From positions 1 through 32,415 of the IMG/VR virus record IMGVR_UViG_3300012936_000083: a stretch of DNA of 32,415 bases, one strand, 5' to 3'. The position numbers and the translations under genes were made by a program. Source of the DNA: a virus. Below, in pieces: positions 20,054 through 27,072 of the stretch (within the stretch, counting starts at the first letter, position 1; each line of letters opens with the position of its first letter). The notes beneath the pieces were generated by a model. The model had not been told where the DNA came from. It did not search any database and saw only the letters and a program-made list of their open reading frames with translations.

Positions 20054-21852
20054 TCTGGAACAGCACTAAAGTTGGATTTGGAGATATCAACATCAAGATA
20101 AACTTCACGTACAGCATTTACATCTTTAGATGCAGGTTCTACGCGAATTTCAATTTTGTTATCAGAAAAACTACCTGAGATGATAGTTAAGTCGTACAGT
20201 TTAATTTCACCTTTTTCATAATTGATTTCACCGACTTCTCTCTGTACGTAAACCTTTTCACCAGTTAGAGAATTCAGTCTATATAGGTCGATTTTACCAG
20301 CGGTATCATCTTCCAAGTATACAGTAAATGATGGATATTCTGATACAACAAAACCAGTAGACTTCATGACTGGATCATCACAAGAATCTTTAAATTCGTT
20401 CAAGAAACACAACTCGTAATAGAATGTGGAGTTAAGTGTTGGATAGAAGTCTTTCCTCAGTGTAACATTTGTAATATTTGAAGAAATTGCGGGATCTGCA
20501 CCATCAATCACCGCTGCATATCTAGAATGACGGAATCTGCCGTTAAACTTCTCAGTTTGACTAGATGCAGTATATTCATCAACCGCAGTTGTAACTTTTT
20601 TGCTAATCTCTGCTTTAGTCTCAGTAGTCTTAGAAGACTTGTAGCTTACAACCGAAGACAACTCGATGTATAGAATAGAAGGATCGATAATTTCAGGTGT
20701 TACTGATGCAATTGTGTAATCCTTTAATTTTTTAACAATATCTTTCTTTGTGAATGAAGATAGAGCAGTTCCTACCTTTGGTTTGATAGCAATCTTAACT
20801 TTACCGAACTCGGGTGGATCATCTTGCTCACCACCAAATGTAATGATGTCTGCAGTTGCAGGGAAGACCTTTCTAACAATCGATGCGTAATCGTCCTGTG
20901 TAACCGCTCTGTCTTGAGCAGCAAAGGTCTTTGGAGCAGCATACTTGATAGACGACACAGACTCAATTTCAGCGCCTCCCTGCGCCGCTGAGACCGTTGT
21001 GATGGTTGGGTTAAACTGGAATGGTTGACCAGACTTAGTTGTTATAATACCAGAGAACGAAAATGTCTTAGCGCCATTTGCATCTTCGCCATCGGTAACA
21101 ACATATGTTACTTCTACAAAATTATTGTGCTGTAGTTTCTTACCATAGACACCATCACCAAAAAACAACTCATATTGTTCATCGAGAGTTTCCTCTACAA
21201 AGAAAACTTCGGATGAAGAATCTAAATCTAAAATATTGTCTGCAACATCATATGTTTGATATGTTGTGCTGCTTTCGGTTTCATATACTCTGATCTTAAT
21301 TGTAGATGCATCTAGACCAGGGTTGTTGAGAACAAACTTTTGGTTCTTCAGTGCAGTGTTAATAGTAAATGACTGCTTAATTAATGTTCCTTGATATACG
21401 TCAACTGTACCAAAATTAGCAGTGTTACCATTTAGAGGTGCTTCATGATCATCAACAACTACAAACTGATAGATAGCGTCGTCAAATGATGTGGTGAAAC
21501 CAGTTCCTCTCTTCAATACACATGTTGTTGGTGGAGTGCCTTGTCCCGCATATGCAAGAGAAAAATCTAACTTAGCTAGTGGTGCAGTAGTAGACCTGGG
21601 GCGATATCCAATCTGCTTCGCCAGGGACACCACATTGTCTCTCAAGGACGCGGAATCCAAGAACATCTCATTGATCACCATGTTCGTGTTGAACGCGGTG
21701 TAATAAGTGTTATATGCTAGTACGTCTAGCATTGTGCTCAAGGTTGATCCTTCAAAGTCATAATCAGTGAAATCACTATTCGCTCTGAGGTAATCAACCA
21801 AGGATGCTTTAATGTCTGCGAAATCTAGATTCGCAAGTTGAGTGTAAGGCAT
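20050..21852 (-). CDS. 6: Baseplate wedge protein gp6
   Basis: The product is 600 residues, close to T4 gp6 (660). The N-terminus (DFADIKASLVDYLRANSDFT, then MLDVLAYNTYYTAFNTNMVI) is the characteristic gp6 start, with the conserved run about one dimensional baseplate-J-like segments downstream (RAVTQDDYASIVRKVFPATA). In T4, gp6 dimers form the inner ring that holds the six wedges together and opens during sheath contraction. Here the start shares one base with the gp25 stop, and the stop overlaps the start of the giant gp7-position gene by four bases. This is one of the firmest calls in the window. Confidence 0.93.
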   Translation of the reverse strand: MPYTQLANLDFADIKASLVDYLRANSDFTDYDFEGSTLSTMLDVLAYNTYYTAFNTNMVINEMFLDSASLRDNVVSLAKQIGYRPRSTTAPLAKLDFSLAYAGQGTPPTTCVLKRGTGFTTSFDDAIYQFVVVDDHEAPLNGNTANFGTVDVYQGTLIKQSFTINTALKNQKFVLNNPGLDASTIKIRVYETESSTTYQTYDVADNILDLDSSSEVFFVEETLDEQYELFFGDGVYGKKLQHNNFVEVTYVVTDGEDANGAKTFSFSGIITTKSGQPFQFNPTITTVSAAQGGAEIESVSSIKYAAPKTFAAQDRAVTQDDYASIVRKVFPATADIITFGGEQDDPPEFGKVKIAIKPKVGTALSSFTKKDIVKKLKDYTIASVTPEIIDPSILYIELSSVVSYKSSKTTETKAEISKKVTTAVDEYTASSQTEKFNGRFRHSRYAAVIDGADPAISSNITNVTLRKDFYPTLNSTFYYELCFLNEFKDSCDDPVMKSTGFVVSEYPSFTVYLEDDTAGKIDLYRLNSLTGEKVYVQREVGEINYEKGEIKLYDLTIISGSFSDNKIEIRVEPASKDVNAVREVYLDVDISKSNFSAVPE

Positions 21853-22247
21853 TACTGACTACGATTTAAGAAGAACTCAATTGATATGCGTGGTACATCA
21901 GCACGACTGAGAACTTTAAAGTCCAATCGTACATCAAAACCGTTAGAATCAAAGTTAGGTTCGACTATACATTCCTGAATCGAAACCCTCGGTTCATATG
22001 TCTTGAGTGTCCTAACTATTTCATCTTTAATACTACCAGCAGTACCAAAATCTAGTGGTTCAAACAGATATGATCTAACATTAGAACCATACTGTGCATC
22101 ATATAATCTTTCTCCTTTATTAGTCAGAAGAATATTCAAAACCGCCTGCTTTACCGCAGCATCTTCCTTCTTCACCAAAAGGTCTTCAGTGACCTTGTTT
22201 TTGGCGAAAGAAAGGGATAGATCCTTAAACGGTACAGTAGACGGCAT
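21852..22247 (-). CDS. 25: Baseplate wedge protein gp25 (GPW/gp25 family)
   Basis: The product is 131 residues; T4 gp25 is 132. The core (KQAVLNILLTNKGERLYDAQ, then YGSNVRSYLFEPLD) carries the family pattern of a conserved Glu-Arg after the turn and the Phe-Glu-Pro signature. gp25 sits at the wedge core next to gp6 and gp53 and helps nucleate the sheath. The start is unusual: a perfect 7-bp stem-loop ends two bases before the ATG and leaves no room for a normal Shine-Dalgarno. Gene order gp25 then gp6 with a one-base overlap supports the call. Confidence 0.95.
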   Translation of the reverse strand: MPSTVPFKDLSLSFAKNKVTEDLLVKKEDAAVKQAVLNILLTNKGERLYDAQYGSNVRSYLFEPLDFGTAGSIKDEIVRTLKTYEPRVSIQECIVEPNFDSNGFDVRLDFKVLSRADVPRISIEFFLNRSQ

Positions 22248-22248
22248 T

Positions 22249-22269
22249 AAGTGATTGCTAGTATCACTT
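22249..22269 (-). promoter_or_regulatory. Stem-loop immediately before the gp25 start
   Basis: A perfect 7-bp stem (AAGTGAT/ATCACTT, 7-base loop) ends two bases before the gp25 ATG. There is no Shine-Dalgarno between the stem and the start; a purine-rich GGCGGAA lies upstream of the stem. T4 gene 25 is known to use a hairpin between its ribosome site and start codon to bring them together, so this may be an analogous device. Confidence 0.55.
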
Positions 22270-22278
22270 TATTTAGCG

Positions 22279-22449
22279 TCATTCCGCCCAACGGTCACGG
22301 AGTTCTTGACGCTTTGCTTCTTTCTTCTTGCGTTCTGCAATGATTTGCAAATACGGTTCACTATCAATCTCAGTGATAAGCGTCCTTCCTTGTGCAATAA
22401 AATCTTCGCTCTTATCGACGCTACCGTCGAGATGCTTAGGGTGTCCCAT
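22279..22449 (-). CDS. Small charged protein, unknown
   Basis: I choose the ATG at 22449 (56 residues, MGHPKHLDGSVDKSEDFI) because a GGAG lies 6 bases before it. A TTG 54 bases further upstream is also in frame but has no such signal. The C-terminus is a basic/acidic helix (AERKKKEAKRQELRDRWAE). The gene lies between the oxygenase cassette and gp25, with a gap on both sides. No family is recognised. Confidence 0.7.
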   Translation of the reverse strand: MGHPKHLDGSVDKSEDFIAQGRTLITEIDSEPYLQIIAERKKKEAKRQELRDRWAE

Positions 22450-22507
22450 GATTATCTCCGTTAAATGTGTAACGGAACTTTTAACGGGGTTCCATCCCTT
22501 CAACTAT

Positions 22508-22999
22508 TTAGATTTTAACCCAATCTACATCATAACGAATAGGCATAACATCAATAACTAGAGAATACCTAAAGTCACCACTCTTGTTATGTGGTACATC
22601 ATGCTTTAGTTCAGATGGGAAGATCTGTAGTTGTCCATGCTTATTCTCATGCAACTCATCACCAAACCTTGTACCAGTCTTTGTATCTCCCCCTAGGAAG
22701 AGGTTTGTGCATGTAAAAGGTTTTCCATACCTAGGAGCATGTTCATCGTGGTTGTGCTCCATAATATAGAGGTCTGGTTTGATGATATTACCCCATGCGG
22801 AGTAGAACTTACCAGTACCAAACAATAGATGCAGTTTTGGTTTCAAGATTTGATAAACAGTCTCATGCTTCAATGGATTATGACCATGAGACTTACCAAT
22901 GTGATACATGTCGTGCATATCACCTGCAATCTCTTTTAGTGCCCCGATAATTTGATCACATTCTTCAATATTGCAAAAATTATCAATTTTAAAAATCAT
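22508..22999 (-). CDS. 2OG-Fe(II) oxygenase-like protein D
   Basis: The product is 163 residues. A double-stranded beta-helix oxygenase pattern is visible: an iron-binding H84-x-E86 within EHNHDEH, a distal His at about 133 (LKHDV) and an Arg at 144 that would hold 2-oxoglutarate. The segments LFGTGKFYSAW and PFTCTNLFLGGDTKTGT match its neighbour at 24320 (protein A), so the two look like paralogues. Glu in place of the usual Asp in HxD is tolerated in the superfamily but lowers certainty. The start overlaps the previous stop by ATGA. Such enzymes usually hydroxylate proteins, nucleobases or small molecules; the substrate here is unknown. Confidence 0.72.
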   Translation of the reverse strand: MIFKIDNFCNIEECDQIIGALKEIAGDMHDMYHIGKSHGHNPLKHETVYQILKPKLHLLFGTGKFYSAWGNIIKPDLYIMEHNHDEHAPRYGKPFTCTNLFLGGDTKTGTRFGDELHENKHGQLQIFPSELKHDVPHNKSGDFRYSLVIDVMPIRYDVDWVKI

Positions 23000-23742
23000 C
23001 GAGGGGCATCTCCAGGTTGTAAATTGTGGAAAAAGAATCCTAAGTTCATTCTTGTTACATTACCAGCAAAATAGTCATCATGGATATTCATACCATGGTG
23101 ATACTTTGCACCATCAAATATTACTGCACGGTTATACTTAGGTTCTAAGTTATGTAACAATTTATAGTTTTCCTTGGGACGCCATGGTTGCTCATGCTCT
23201 CTTACATCTTCTCCTTCATAATCTGGTGCTAGACACTTATAGACGTTAGTACCAGTATTATCAGTTTCGTTTAGATAGATCAAAGCAGAATATCCAGCAT
23301 CTTTATGTGGCCACCAATAATTGTTTTCATAATCATTCCATGGGTCTTTCTTGAAGAAGAAACAATTAGAAATTACAGCACGACGATCACATGGTACTTG
23401 TCTAATACCCATACCTAGCAATACTCGATGCAAATGCTCATATGCTGGTAAAATATTGTCGCTATAGAATTCATGGCGCATATCATTAAAATATTCACCA
23501 TTATAGTTCTTACGACCAGTGGATTTATCTGGATTGAAAAGTTTATTCTGATGAACAGCATTGTCCATACTATTATTACTAGTACCACCTTCTTTATGGA
23601 AGTTTGGTTGAATATGGTATAGTAATGTGATTACATCATCAGGATACTTGAAAAAGTTATCAATGTAAGCATATGGAGATTTGCCTTCGATCATTCCATA
23701 CTCGATGGTTTGATCTTTATTCAATTCAAAATAGTTTCTCAT
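22996..23742 (-). CDS. 2OG-Fe(II) oxygenase-like protein C
   Basis: The product is 248 residues. The core WWPHKDAGYSALIYLNE carries H146-x-D148, followed by the distal His pair at 215-216 (FDGAKYHHGMN) and R231 (VTRMNLGFFF), the order expected for Fe(II) and 2-oxoglutarate ligands. It resembles the DUF6445 type of phage and marine bacterial oxygenases more than its neighbours, so it was probably acquired separately. Both ends overlap the adjacent genes by ATGA. The substrate is unknown. Its N-terminus (SPYAYIDNFFKYPDDVITLL) is the usual lead-in helix of this fold. Confidence 0.75.
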   Translation of the reverse strand: MRNYFELNKDQTIEYGMIEGKSPYAYIDNFFKYPDDVITLLYHIQPNFHKEGGTSNNSMDNAVHQNKLFNPDKSTGRKNYNGEYFNDMRHEFYSDNILPAYEHLHRVLLGMGIRQVPCDRRAVISNCFFFKKDPWNDYENNYWWPHKDAGYSALIYLNETDNTGTNVYKCLAPDYEGEDVREHEQPWRPKENYKLLHNLEPKYNRAVIFDGAKYHHGMNIHDDYFAGNVTRMNLGFFFHNLQPGDAPR

Positions 23743-24323
23743 CGTTGTAATACTAGATTAAATGAAAATGTTAATCGACCATCTTTATCATTTCGTCTGA
23801 GAACCTCATGTTCCAAATATGGAGGAAACAAAATAATCTGACCCTCACTTGGTTTGAAGTGATAACTATCATACATTGATTCCCTAAGACCACTCCTCTC
23901 AATACCACGATACCTCATAGATCGGTAATGTGTTGATATTGGATAGAATGTTGTCGGAGATGGTTTCCTATTATAATAAACGCCACTTAGAAATACTGGT
24001 CGCCTTCCATCCATGTGGTCATGACGTTCTTGATATTGACCTTCGTGATACACGTTATACCAAAACGTTAACATCTCACAAGGTTGCAATCCCTCACGTC
24101 GTAGTTCGTTATTACATGCATTCTCAATATCACCAATAAGACGATCCCTTACGTCTTGTGGGACTAAGGGATCATCATCAGGAATACGTGGGAATGTACT
24201 ATTAACATCACAAGACCACCCAGGTGGTGTGTTTTCTACCTTTCCAGGATCTACGAAAAAATACTTACTATGTTTATTGAAATTAAAACAAATAATTTGA
24301 GTGGGAAAAATATCAATAATCAT
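23739..24323 (-). CDS. 2OG-Fe(II) oxygenase-like protein B (2OG-FeII_Oxy_5 type)
   Basis: The product is 194 residues. It shows the pattern of the putative 2OG-Fe(II) oxygenase family common in marine T4-like phages: FWYNVYHEGQYQERHDHMDG, then LSGVYYN, then GQIILFPPYLEHEV, then GRLTFSFNLVL. Likely metal ligands are H101, H103 and H172, with R183 for 2-oxoglutarate. The first motif reads HxH here, not the usual HxD. The start overlaps the previous stop by ATGA. Its role in phage biology is not established; virion-protein hydroxylation is one possibility given its location. Confidence 0.8.
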   Translation of the reverse strand: MIIDIFPTQIICFNFNKHSKYFFVDPGKVENTPPGWSCDVNSTFPRIPDDDPLVPQDVRDRLIGDIENACNNELRREGLQPCEMLTFWYNVYHEGQYQERHDHMDGRRPVFLSGVYYNRKPSPTTFYPISTHYRSMRYRGIERSGLRESMYDSYHFKPSEGQIILFPPYLEHEVLRRNDKDGRLTFSFNLVLQR

Positions 24324-24859
24324 TTTAGTTTAAACATCACTGGGTTATTCTTGCGAACATGAATATCTGTCGCCATGGTAACCCTTACATCATCTCCTTC
24401 ATATGCTTCAGTCCAATGACTGATTCCAGCATGAAATACTAATAACTCACCAATGTGATTCTCATATGTCTTGCCTTCATAGATGGTGCCGCCACTGCTA
24501 TCACCACCCAAATATAAGTTACATGATGTAAAGGGATGCATTACCTTCTGTAATGGATCTCTCGTATCATAGTGTTTGTGGGGTTCGATCCTGTCGCCCT
24601 TCCTGAAGGCGTTGAACCATGCTTGTAACCACTTACCCCTACCAAACAGTATACGATACTTAGGGAGGACGATAGGACCCACTACGGAGTCCTGTAGAGC
24701 ATTGTAGTAACGGTATCGACCAGTTAACTTGTCTCCCTTGACGCTGGGGTAATCATGCTCCCCCAACGCCATTAGTTCATCCTCTTTTTCTAATACCCTC
24801 TCATAACATATAGATGCTTCCCTTTCGGAGAGAAACTCAGGTATTCTAAAAACGTTCAT
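24320..24859 (-). CDS. 2OG-Fe(II) oxygenase-like protein A
   Basis: The product is 179 residues. Visible ligands are H96-x-D98 (EPHKHYDTRD), distal H148 (GISHWTEAY) and R159 (DDVRVTMATDI), in the order and spacing of the superfamily. Segments LFGRGKWLQAWFNAF and PFTSCNLYLGGDSSGGT align with protein D at 22508, so A and D are probably paralogues separated by the unrelated-looking B and C. The start overlaps the stop of the EF-hand gene by ATGA, making it the first oxygenase translated in the chain. The substrate is unknown. Confidence 0.78.
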   Translation of the reverse strand: MNVFRIPEFLSEREASICYERVLEKEDELMALGEHDYPSVKGDKLTGRYRYYNALQDSVVGPIVLPKYRILFGRGKWLQAWFNAFRKGDRIEPHKHYDTRDPLQKVMHPFTSCNLYLGGDSSGGTIYEGKTYENHIGELLVFHAGISHWTEAYEGDDVRVTMATDIHVRKNNPVMFKLK

Positions 24860-24999
24860 TCAGATTCTTCAGAGCTTTCGGCGCTAGGGTTTGCTGCTTC
24901 TCTCTCTTCTGTATCAATGTTACCGTCGTTATTAGTGTCCCAGTCGCTGCGATACTGCAGGTTCTTAGGTTTGCCGACAGTATACTTAAACTCGGTCAT
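24856..24999 (-). CDS. 47-residue protein with a canonical EF-hand loop
   Basis: This short gene is read from the sequence directly. Its start is an ATG overlapping the previous stop (ATGA), preceded by AAGGA; its stop overlaps the next start by ATGA. Residues 21-32 read DTNNDGNIDTEE, which fits the calcium-binding loop pattern D-x-N-x-D-G-x-I-D-x-x-E at every key position. The flanks are short (MTEFKYTVGKPKNLQYRSDW before, an acidic Ser/Glu tail after), so a full helix-loop-helix is unlikely and a single-loop calcium site is inferred. No known family. It may bind calcium in the virion or in a partner protein. Confidence 0.75.
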   Translation of the reverse strand: MTEFKYTVGKPKNLQYRSDWDTNNDGNIDTEEREAANPSAESSEESE

Positions 25000-25142
25000 C
25001 GTCCTTGTCCTCGATATGGTTTACGCGCCTTGTTACGGGAGGTCGCACTGTATTTAGTATTCTTCCCGCTTCCCTGGCGTGTGCTCTTGGGCTTGGAATC
25101 GATACTAGGTGATACGCCTAATCCTGCTTTACTGCGAGCCAT
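24996..25142 (-). CDS. 48-residue basic protein, conserved-looking in cyanophages
   Basis: Translation gives MARSKAGLGVSPSIDSKPKS followed by a Lys/Arg-rich stretch ending KPYRGQGR. It is strongly basic with no predicted fold. The stop overlaps the start of the EF-hand gene (ATGA). The end YRGQGR and the Ser-Lys-Pro-Lys-Ser centre resemble short proteins I recall near the baseplate genes of T4-like cyanophages. A nucleic-acid or virion-contact role is possible. The upstream Shine-Dalgarno is weak. Confidence 0.72.
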   Translation of the reverse strand: MARSKAGLGVSPSIDSKPKSTRQGSGKNTKYSATSRNKARKPYRGQGR

Positions 25143-25172
25143 AATTGTAAAATAATGTACTTGGTTATTATA

Positions 25173-25523
25173 TCACATCGCAAAGAACTTAGCACCCCCT
25201 GCAGGGGAATTCGCCATTGTCGTTACGATTGGTGTGCCGCCACTTGTCCCTAAGATATCCCCTACCCTGCAAACACGACGACCGCCAAAGAATACTTTAG
25301 TGCTCGTACCAATTGCAGTCCTGGGGGTGACGCATGGATCTCCTTTCGGTGTCGTTCCAGGTGCTGGGGTTAATACATCACCTTCGAGAATTACAGGGAA
25401 CCCTCCGACGAAATACTTGCCTGCTGCTAATCCAACAGGTCCAATACCACAGGGCGGCGTGTTACAACTTCCACTTCCCCCACTGTCGGGCGTTCCGTTG
25501 TAACATACAATGGGCTTACTCAT
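25173..25523 (-). CDS. PAAR-repeat spike-tip protein
   Basis: The product is 116 residues. Gly/Pro-rich beta repeats with paired Cys (GSGSCNTPPCGIGP) and the segments VGGFPVILEGDVLTP and VFFGGRRVCRVGDIL are typical of PAAR proteins. These form a sharp, metal-stabilised cone that caps the central spike (gp5/VgrG) of contractile tails and helps pierce the host envelope. It lies at the head of the baseplate block. Its ATG overlaps the stop of the preceding coiled-coil gene, so it is probably co-translated with it. Confidence 0.88.
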   Translation of the reverse strand: MSKPIVCYNGTPDSGGSGSCNTPPCGIGPVGLAAGKYFVGGFPVILEGDVLTPAPGTTPKGDPCVTPRTAIGTSTKVFFGGRRVCRVGDILGTSGGTPIVTTMANSPAGGAKFFAM

Positions 25524-25764
25524 TGTGGGTTTTCTCCCACAGTTGGTTTAGTGCCTCCTGTAGTTTCAGGTGCTCCTCCGAGTTCGGGGGACGGTAGTAC
25601 AGTTGCATCGATCGCAGTTTCATGATTTCCGTCTGCTGCTGTTGCACCACCTGCTTCAGATTTTCTAATTCTTGCTGCAGCTGTAGCACTTGCTGCGTCG
25701 AAATAGTTGCAGAATTCCTCAAAATTGTTGAGAGCGTCTTCGTAGCTCCAGGTTCTTGGGTCAT
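25516..25764 (-). CDS. Coiled-coil protein; possible frameshift, two overlapping frames
   Basis: The frame starting at ATG 25764 gives 82 residues, with a strong coiled coil (VLQLQQELENLKQVVQQQQT) and a C-terminus that overlaps PAAR by eight bases. In the -1 frame, a GTG at 25774 opens an 84-residue frame (to 25520) whose N-terminus (RTWSYEDALNNFEEFCNYFD) looks more protein-like than the first 25 residues here, but whose C-terminus is low-complexity Ala/Gly/Thr. A chimera of the two would make the best protein, so an indel or a programmed frameshift is possible. An ATG at 25818 is unlikely because it would lie upstream of the transcript from the late promoter at 25822. Probable structural accessory protein. 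Confidence 0.6.
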   Translation of the reverse strand: MTQEPGATKTLSTILRNSATISTQQVLQLQQELENLKQVVQQQQTEIMKLRSMQLYYRPPNSEEHLKLQEALNQLWEKTHNE

Positions 25765-25821
25765 TTTTTTCCACGGGATTTTTTTTATATTGGGGGTTTT
25801 CAGATAACGACTTTCCAATAA

Positions 25822-25829
25822 TATTTATC
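25822..25829 (-). promoter_or_regulatory. Late promoter motif GATAAATA before the baseplate block
   Basis: Reads GATAAATA on the minus strand. A transcript from here would begin near 25815, just after the ATG at 25818 and before the starts at 25774/25764. It is the likely entry promoter for PAAR, the oxygenase chain, gp25 and gp6. Confidence 0.65.
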
Positions 25830-25896
25830 GGTCGTCTGGATACTTTTGTAGGTTAGGAAGGACCCAAAACTTTCGCTCGGGCTACCGCCCAACCGC

Positions 25897-25920
25897 AAAA
25901 AAGGGGCAAAATACTGCCCC
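25897..25920 (-). terminator. Rho-independent terminator
   Basis: On the minus strand, GGGGCA and TGCCCC pair (6-base loop) and are followed at once by six T. It ends transcription from the early cluster 28 bases after the 79-residue gene's stop and separates it from the late block. Confidence 0.85.
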
Positions 25921-25947
25921 CTGTCGGATTTACCTGTTTTTTGCTGA

Positions 25948-26187
25948 TCAGACCAGAGTGGCGAGGTGCTGCTCGGTGATGCTGTTCACGGTGCCGTCGT
26001 CGTAGACTCTGACCCATGCGATGGGTTCGCCGTTGGTGATGCGCCAGACCATCTGGTCTCCCTCTCCCTCTGCCTGACGGATGGCGGCGATGCGATAAGC
26101 GTGTCCGATGTTCATGGCGTAGTCGGCACCGTGCTCGTCAAACTTACCGAAGGATGTGGGTTGAACAGCGAAGGTGGGGTTGGTCAT
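25948..26187 (-). CDS. Small unknown protein in early-gene cluster
   Basis: The product is 79 residues from the ATG at 26187, chosen because the leader ...AAAACACATG with an upstream TACAAT matches the promoter layout of the neighbouring genes; a longer frame would run back through that promoter. The sequence (MVWRITNGEPIAWVRVYDDG) suggests a small beta-rich fold. No family recognised. It is the last gene of the cluster before a strong terminator at 25897. Confidence 0.7.
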   Translation of the reverse strand: MTNPTFAVQPTSFGKFDEHGADYAMNIGHAYRIAAIRQAEGEGDQMVWRITNGEPIAWVRVYDDGTVNSITEQHLATLV

Positions 26188-26255
26188 GTGTTTTGCTTTG
26201 TTGTGTGTATTGTAGAGCCCAGGGCAGCGATGTCTACCCCATGGTGGACAGTGCC
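26188..26255 (-). promoter_or_regulatory. PeSL-like cassette (stem-loop, TACAAT, leader)
   Basis: After the nuclease-like stop comes GCACTGTCCACC, then a 6-bp stem (GGGTAG/CTGCCC with one G-U pair, 26222-26239), a TACAAT -10 at 26209 and a leader ending AAAGCAAAACACATG. Same layout as the gaps at 27437, 27752, 28022 and 29442. Confidence 0.65.
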
Positions 26256-27041
26256 TCAAGCGGCATAGGTCAGGATCTGACGGTCAGGGTCACTGGTCAC
26301 GAACTCCCGCACGTTGTCCTGTTGCACCTTGATCACAACCTGACTAGACTTGTTTGCCTTGCTTAGTCCGAAGAATGCACGGATGCCGTTGTTGCTGGTC
26401 ACCCTCACACGCAGACCACAGTCAAAGGCATGGGGTACAGCACAGGATGAGAAGACGAGGCGACGTGATGACTTGCCCTTGCCCTTGATCAGTTCGGGTG
26501 AATAGTTGCTGTTAATGCAACGGGTCATGATCAGACGGTCTGCCTCCATGATGTGGAGGGTCTCATGCTTGGTGTCGTTGATGACGATGCCCATGCCGTG
26601 CTGCTTCTCTGTAACGTTGGTCTTTAGGAAGTTCAGCAGGTCGTAGGGGTGGATGCTGTCTAGTGCTTGTTCGCAGCAGCGGTTGAAGAGGTCGCGGGCA
26701 TCCTCCACAAGTGCCTCCCGCTCAGTAACGCTGAGAGAACGCGCACCCCTGACGAGGGCGAAGAAATCGCTGAAATGGGTTGCTCGGTCAATGATGCCAT
26801 CGATGTCTGAGGTGTTGACCCAATCGAAAGACCCGTTCTTCAGACCTGCCTTATGCTTAATGCTGATGCCCTTGTCTCCCGCCATGGCGTCTGCTTTGTG
26901 CTTGGTGCCTCCCAGGTGGGTGACAGTGGAGGGGTAGACTTGGTGCTCATTGAGCAGGTCGATGGTGGCGTGCTCATTAGAGACGCCGTTGTGATGGGTG
27001 CTGCCGTTGGTTTGGAACATGTTGAGATGCGTGAGCGCCAC
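26256..27041 (-). CDS. Putative PD-(D/E)XK-type nuclease
   Basis: The product is 261 residues from a GTG start 21 bases after a TATAAT. Residues about 18-70 show a pattern that fits the PD-(D/E)XK nuclease core: an early Glu in NGVSNEHATIDLLNE, an Asp in THLGGTKHKADAMA, and a Lys in GISIKHKAGL. The C-terminal half (RRLVFSSCAVPHAFDCG) is unfamiliar. Phage nucleases of this fold degrade host DNA, process phage DNA, or act as restriction-like enzymes. A non-nuclease protein cannot be excluded. It is the largest gene of the accessory cluster and is more GC-rich than the structural region. Confidence 0.5.
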   Translation of the reverse strand: MALTHLNMFQTNGSTHHNGVSNEHATIDLLNEHQVYPSTVTHLGGTKHKADAMAGDKGISIKHKAGLKNGSFDWVNTSDIDGIIDRATHFSDFFALVRGARSLSVTEREALVEDARDLFNRCCEQALDSIHPYDLLNFLKTNVTEKQHGMGIVINDTKHETLHIMEADRLIMTRCINSNYSPELIKGKGKSSRRLVFSSCAVPHAFDCGLRVRVTSNNGIRAFFGLSKANKSSQVVIKVQQDNVREFVTSDPDRQILTYAA

Positions 27042-27072
27042 GCTGTGTTGTGTATGTGTTTATTATAGTCGG
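27042..27072 (-). promoter_or_regulatory. Early-type promoter of the nuclease-like gene
   Basis: A TATAAT -10 (27062-27067) lies 20 bases before the GTG start; a TTGCCC 15 bases further upstream could be the -35 and is inside the membrane-protein gene. The leader AAACACATACACAACACAGC has no Shine-Dalgarno. Confidence 0.6.

Noticed and set aside
22259-22270. CTAAATAAA upstream of gp25 as a late promoter
   Set aside because: Differs from ATAAATA at a core base and overlaps the hairpin; similar CTAAATA variants at 22504 and 29710 were also left out.
23025-23033. TGTGGAAAA, a fifth DnaA-like box
   Set aside because: Encodes conserved Phe residues of oxygenase C and stands alone; treated as chance.
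25520-25774. 84-residue GTG frame as a separate gene
   Set aside because: Its C-terminal half is low-complexity and overlaps the coiled coil; recorded under the coiled-coil gene as a possible frameshift partner.
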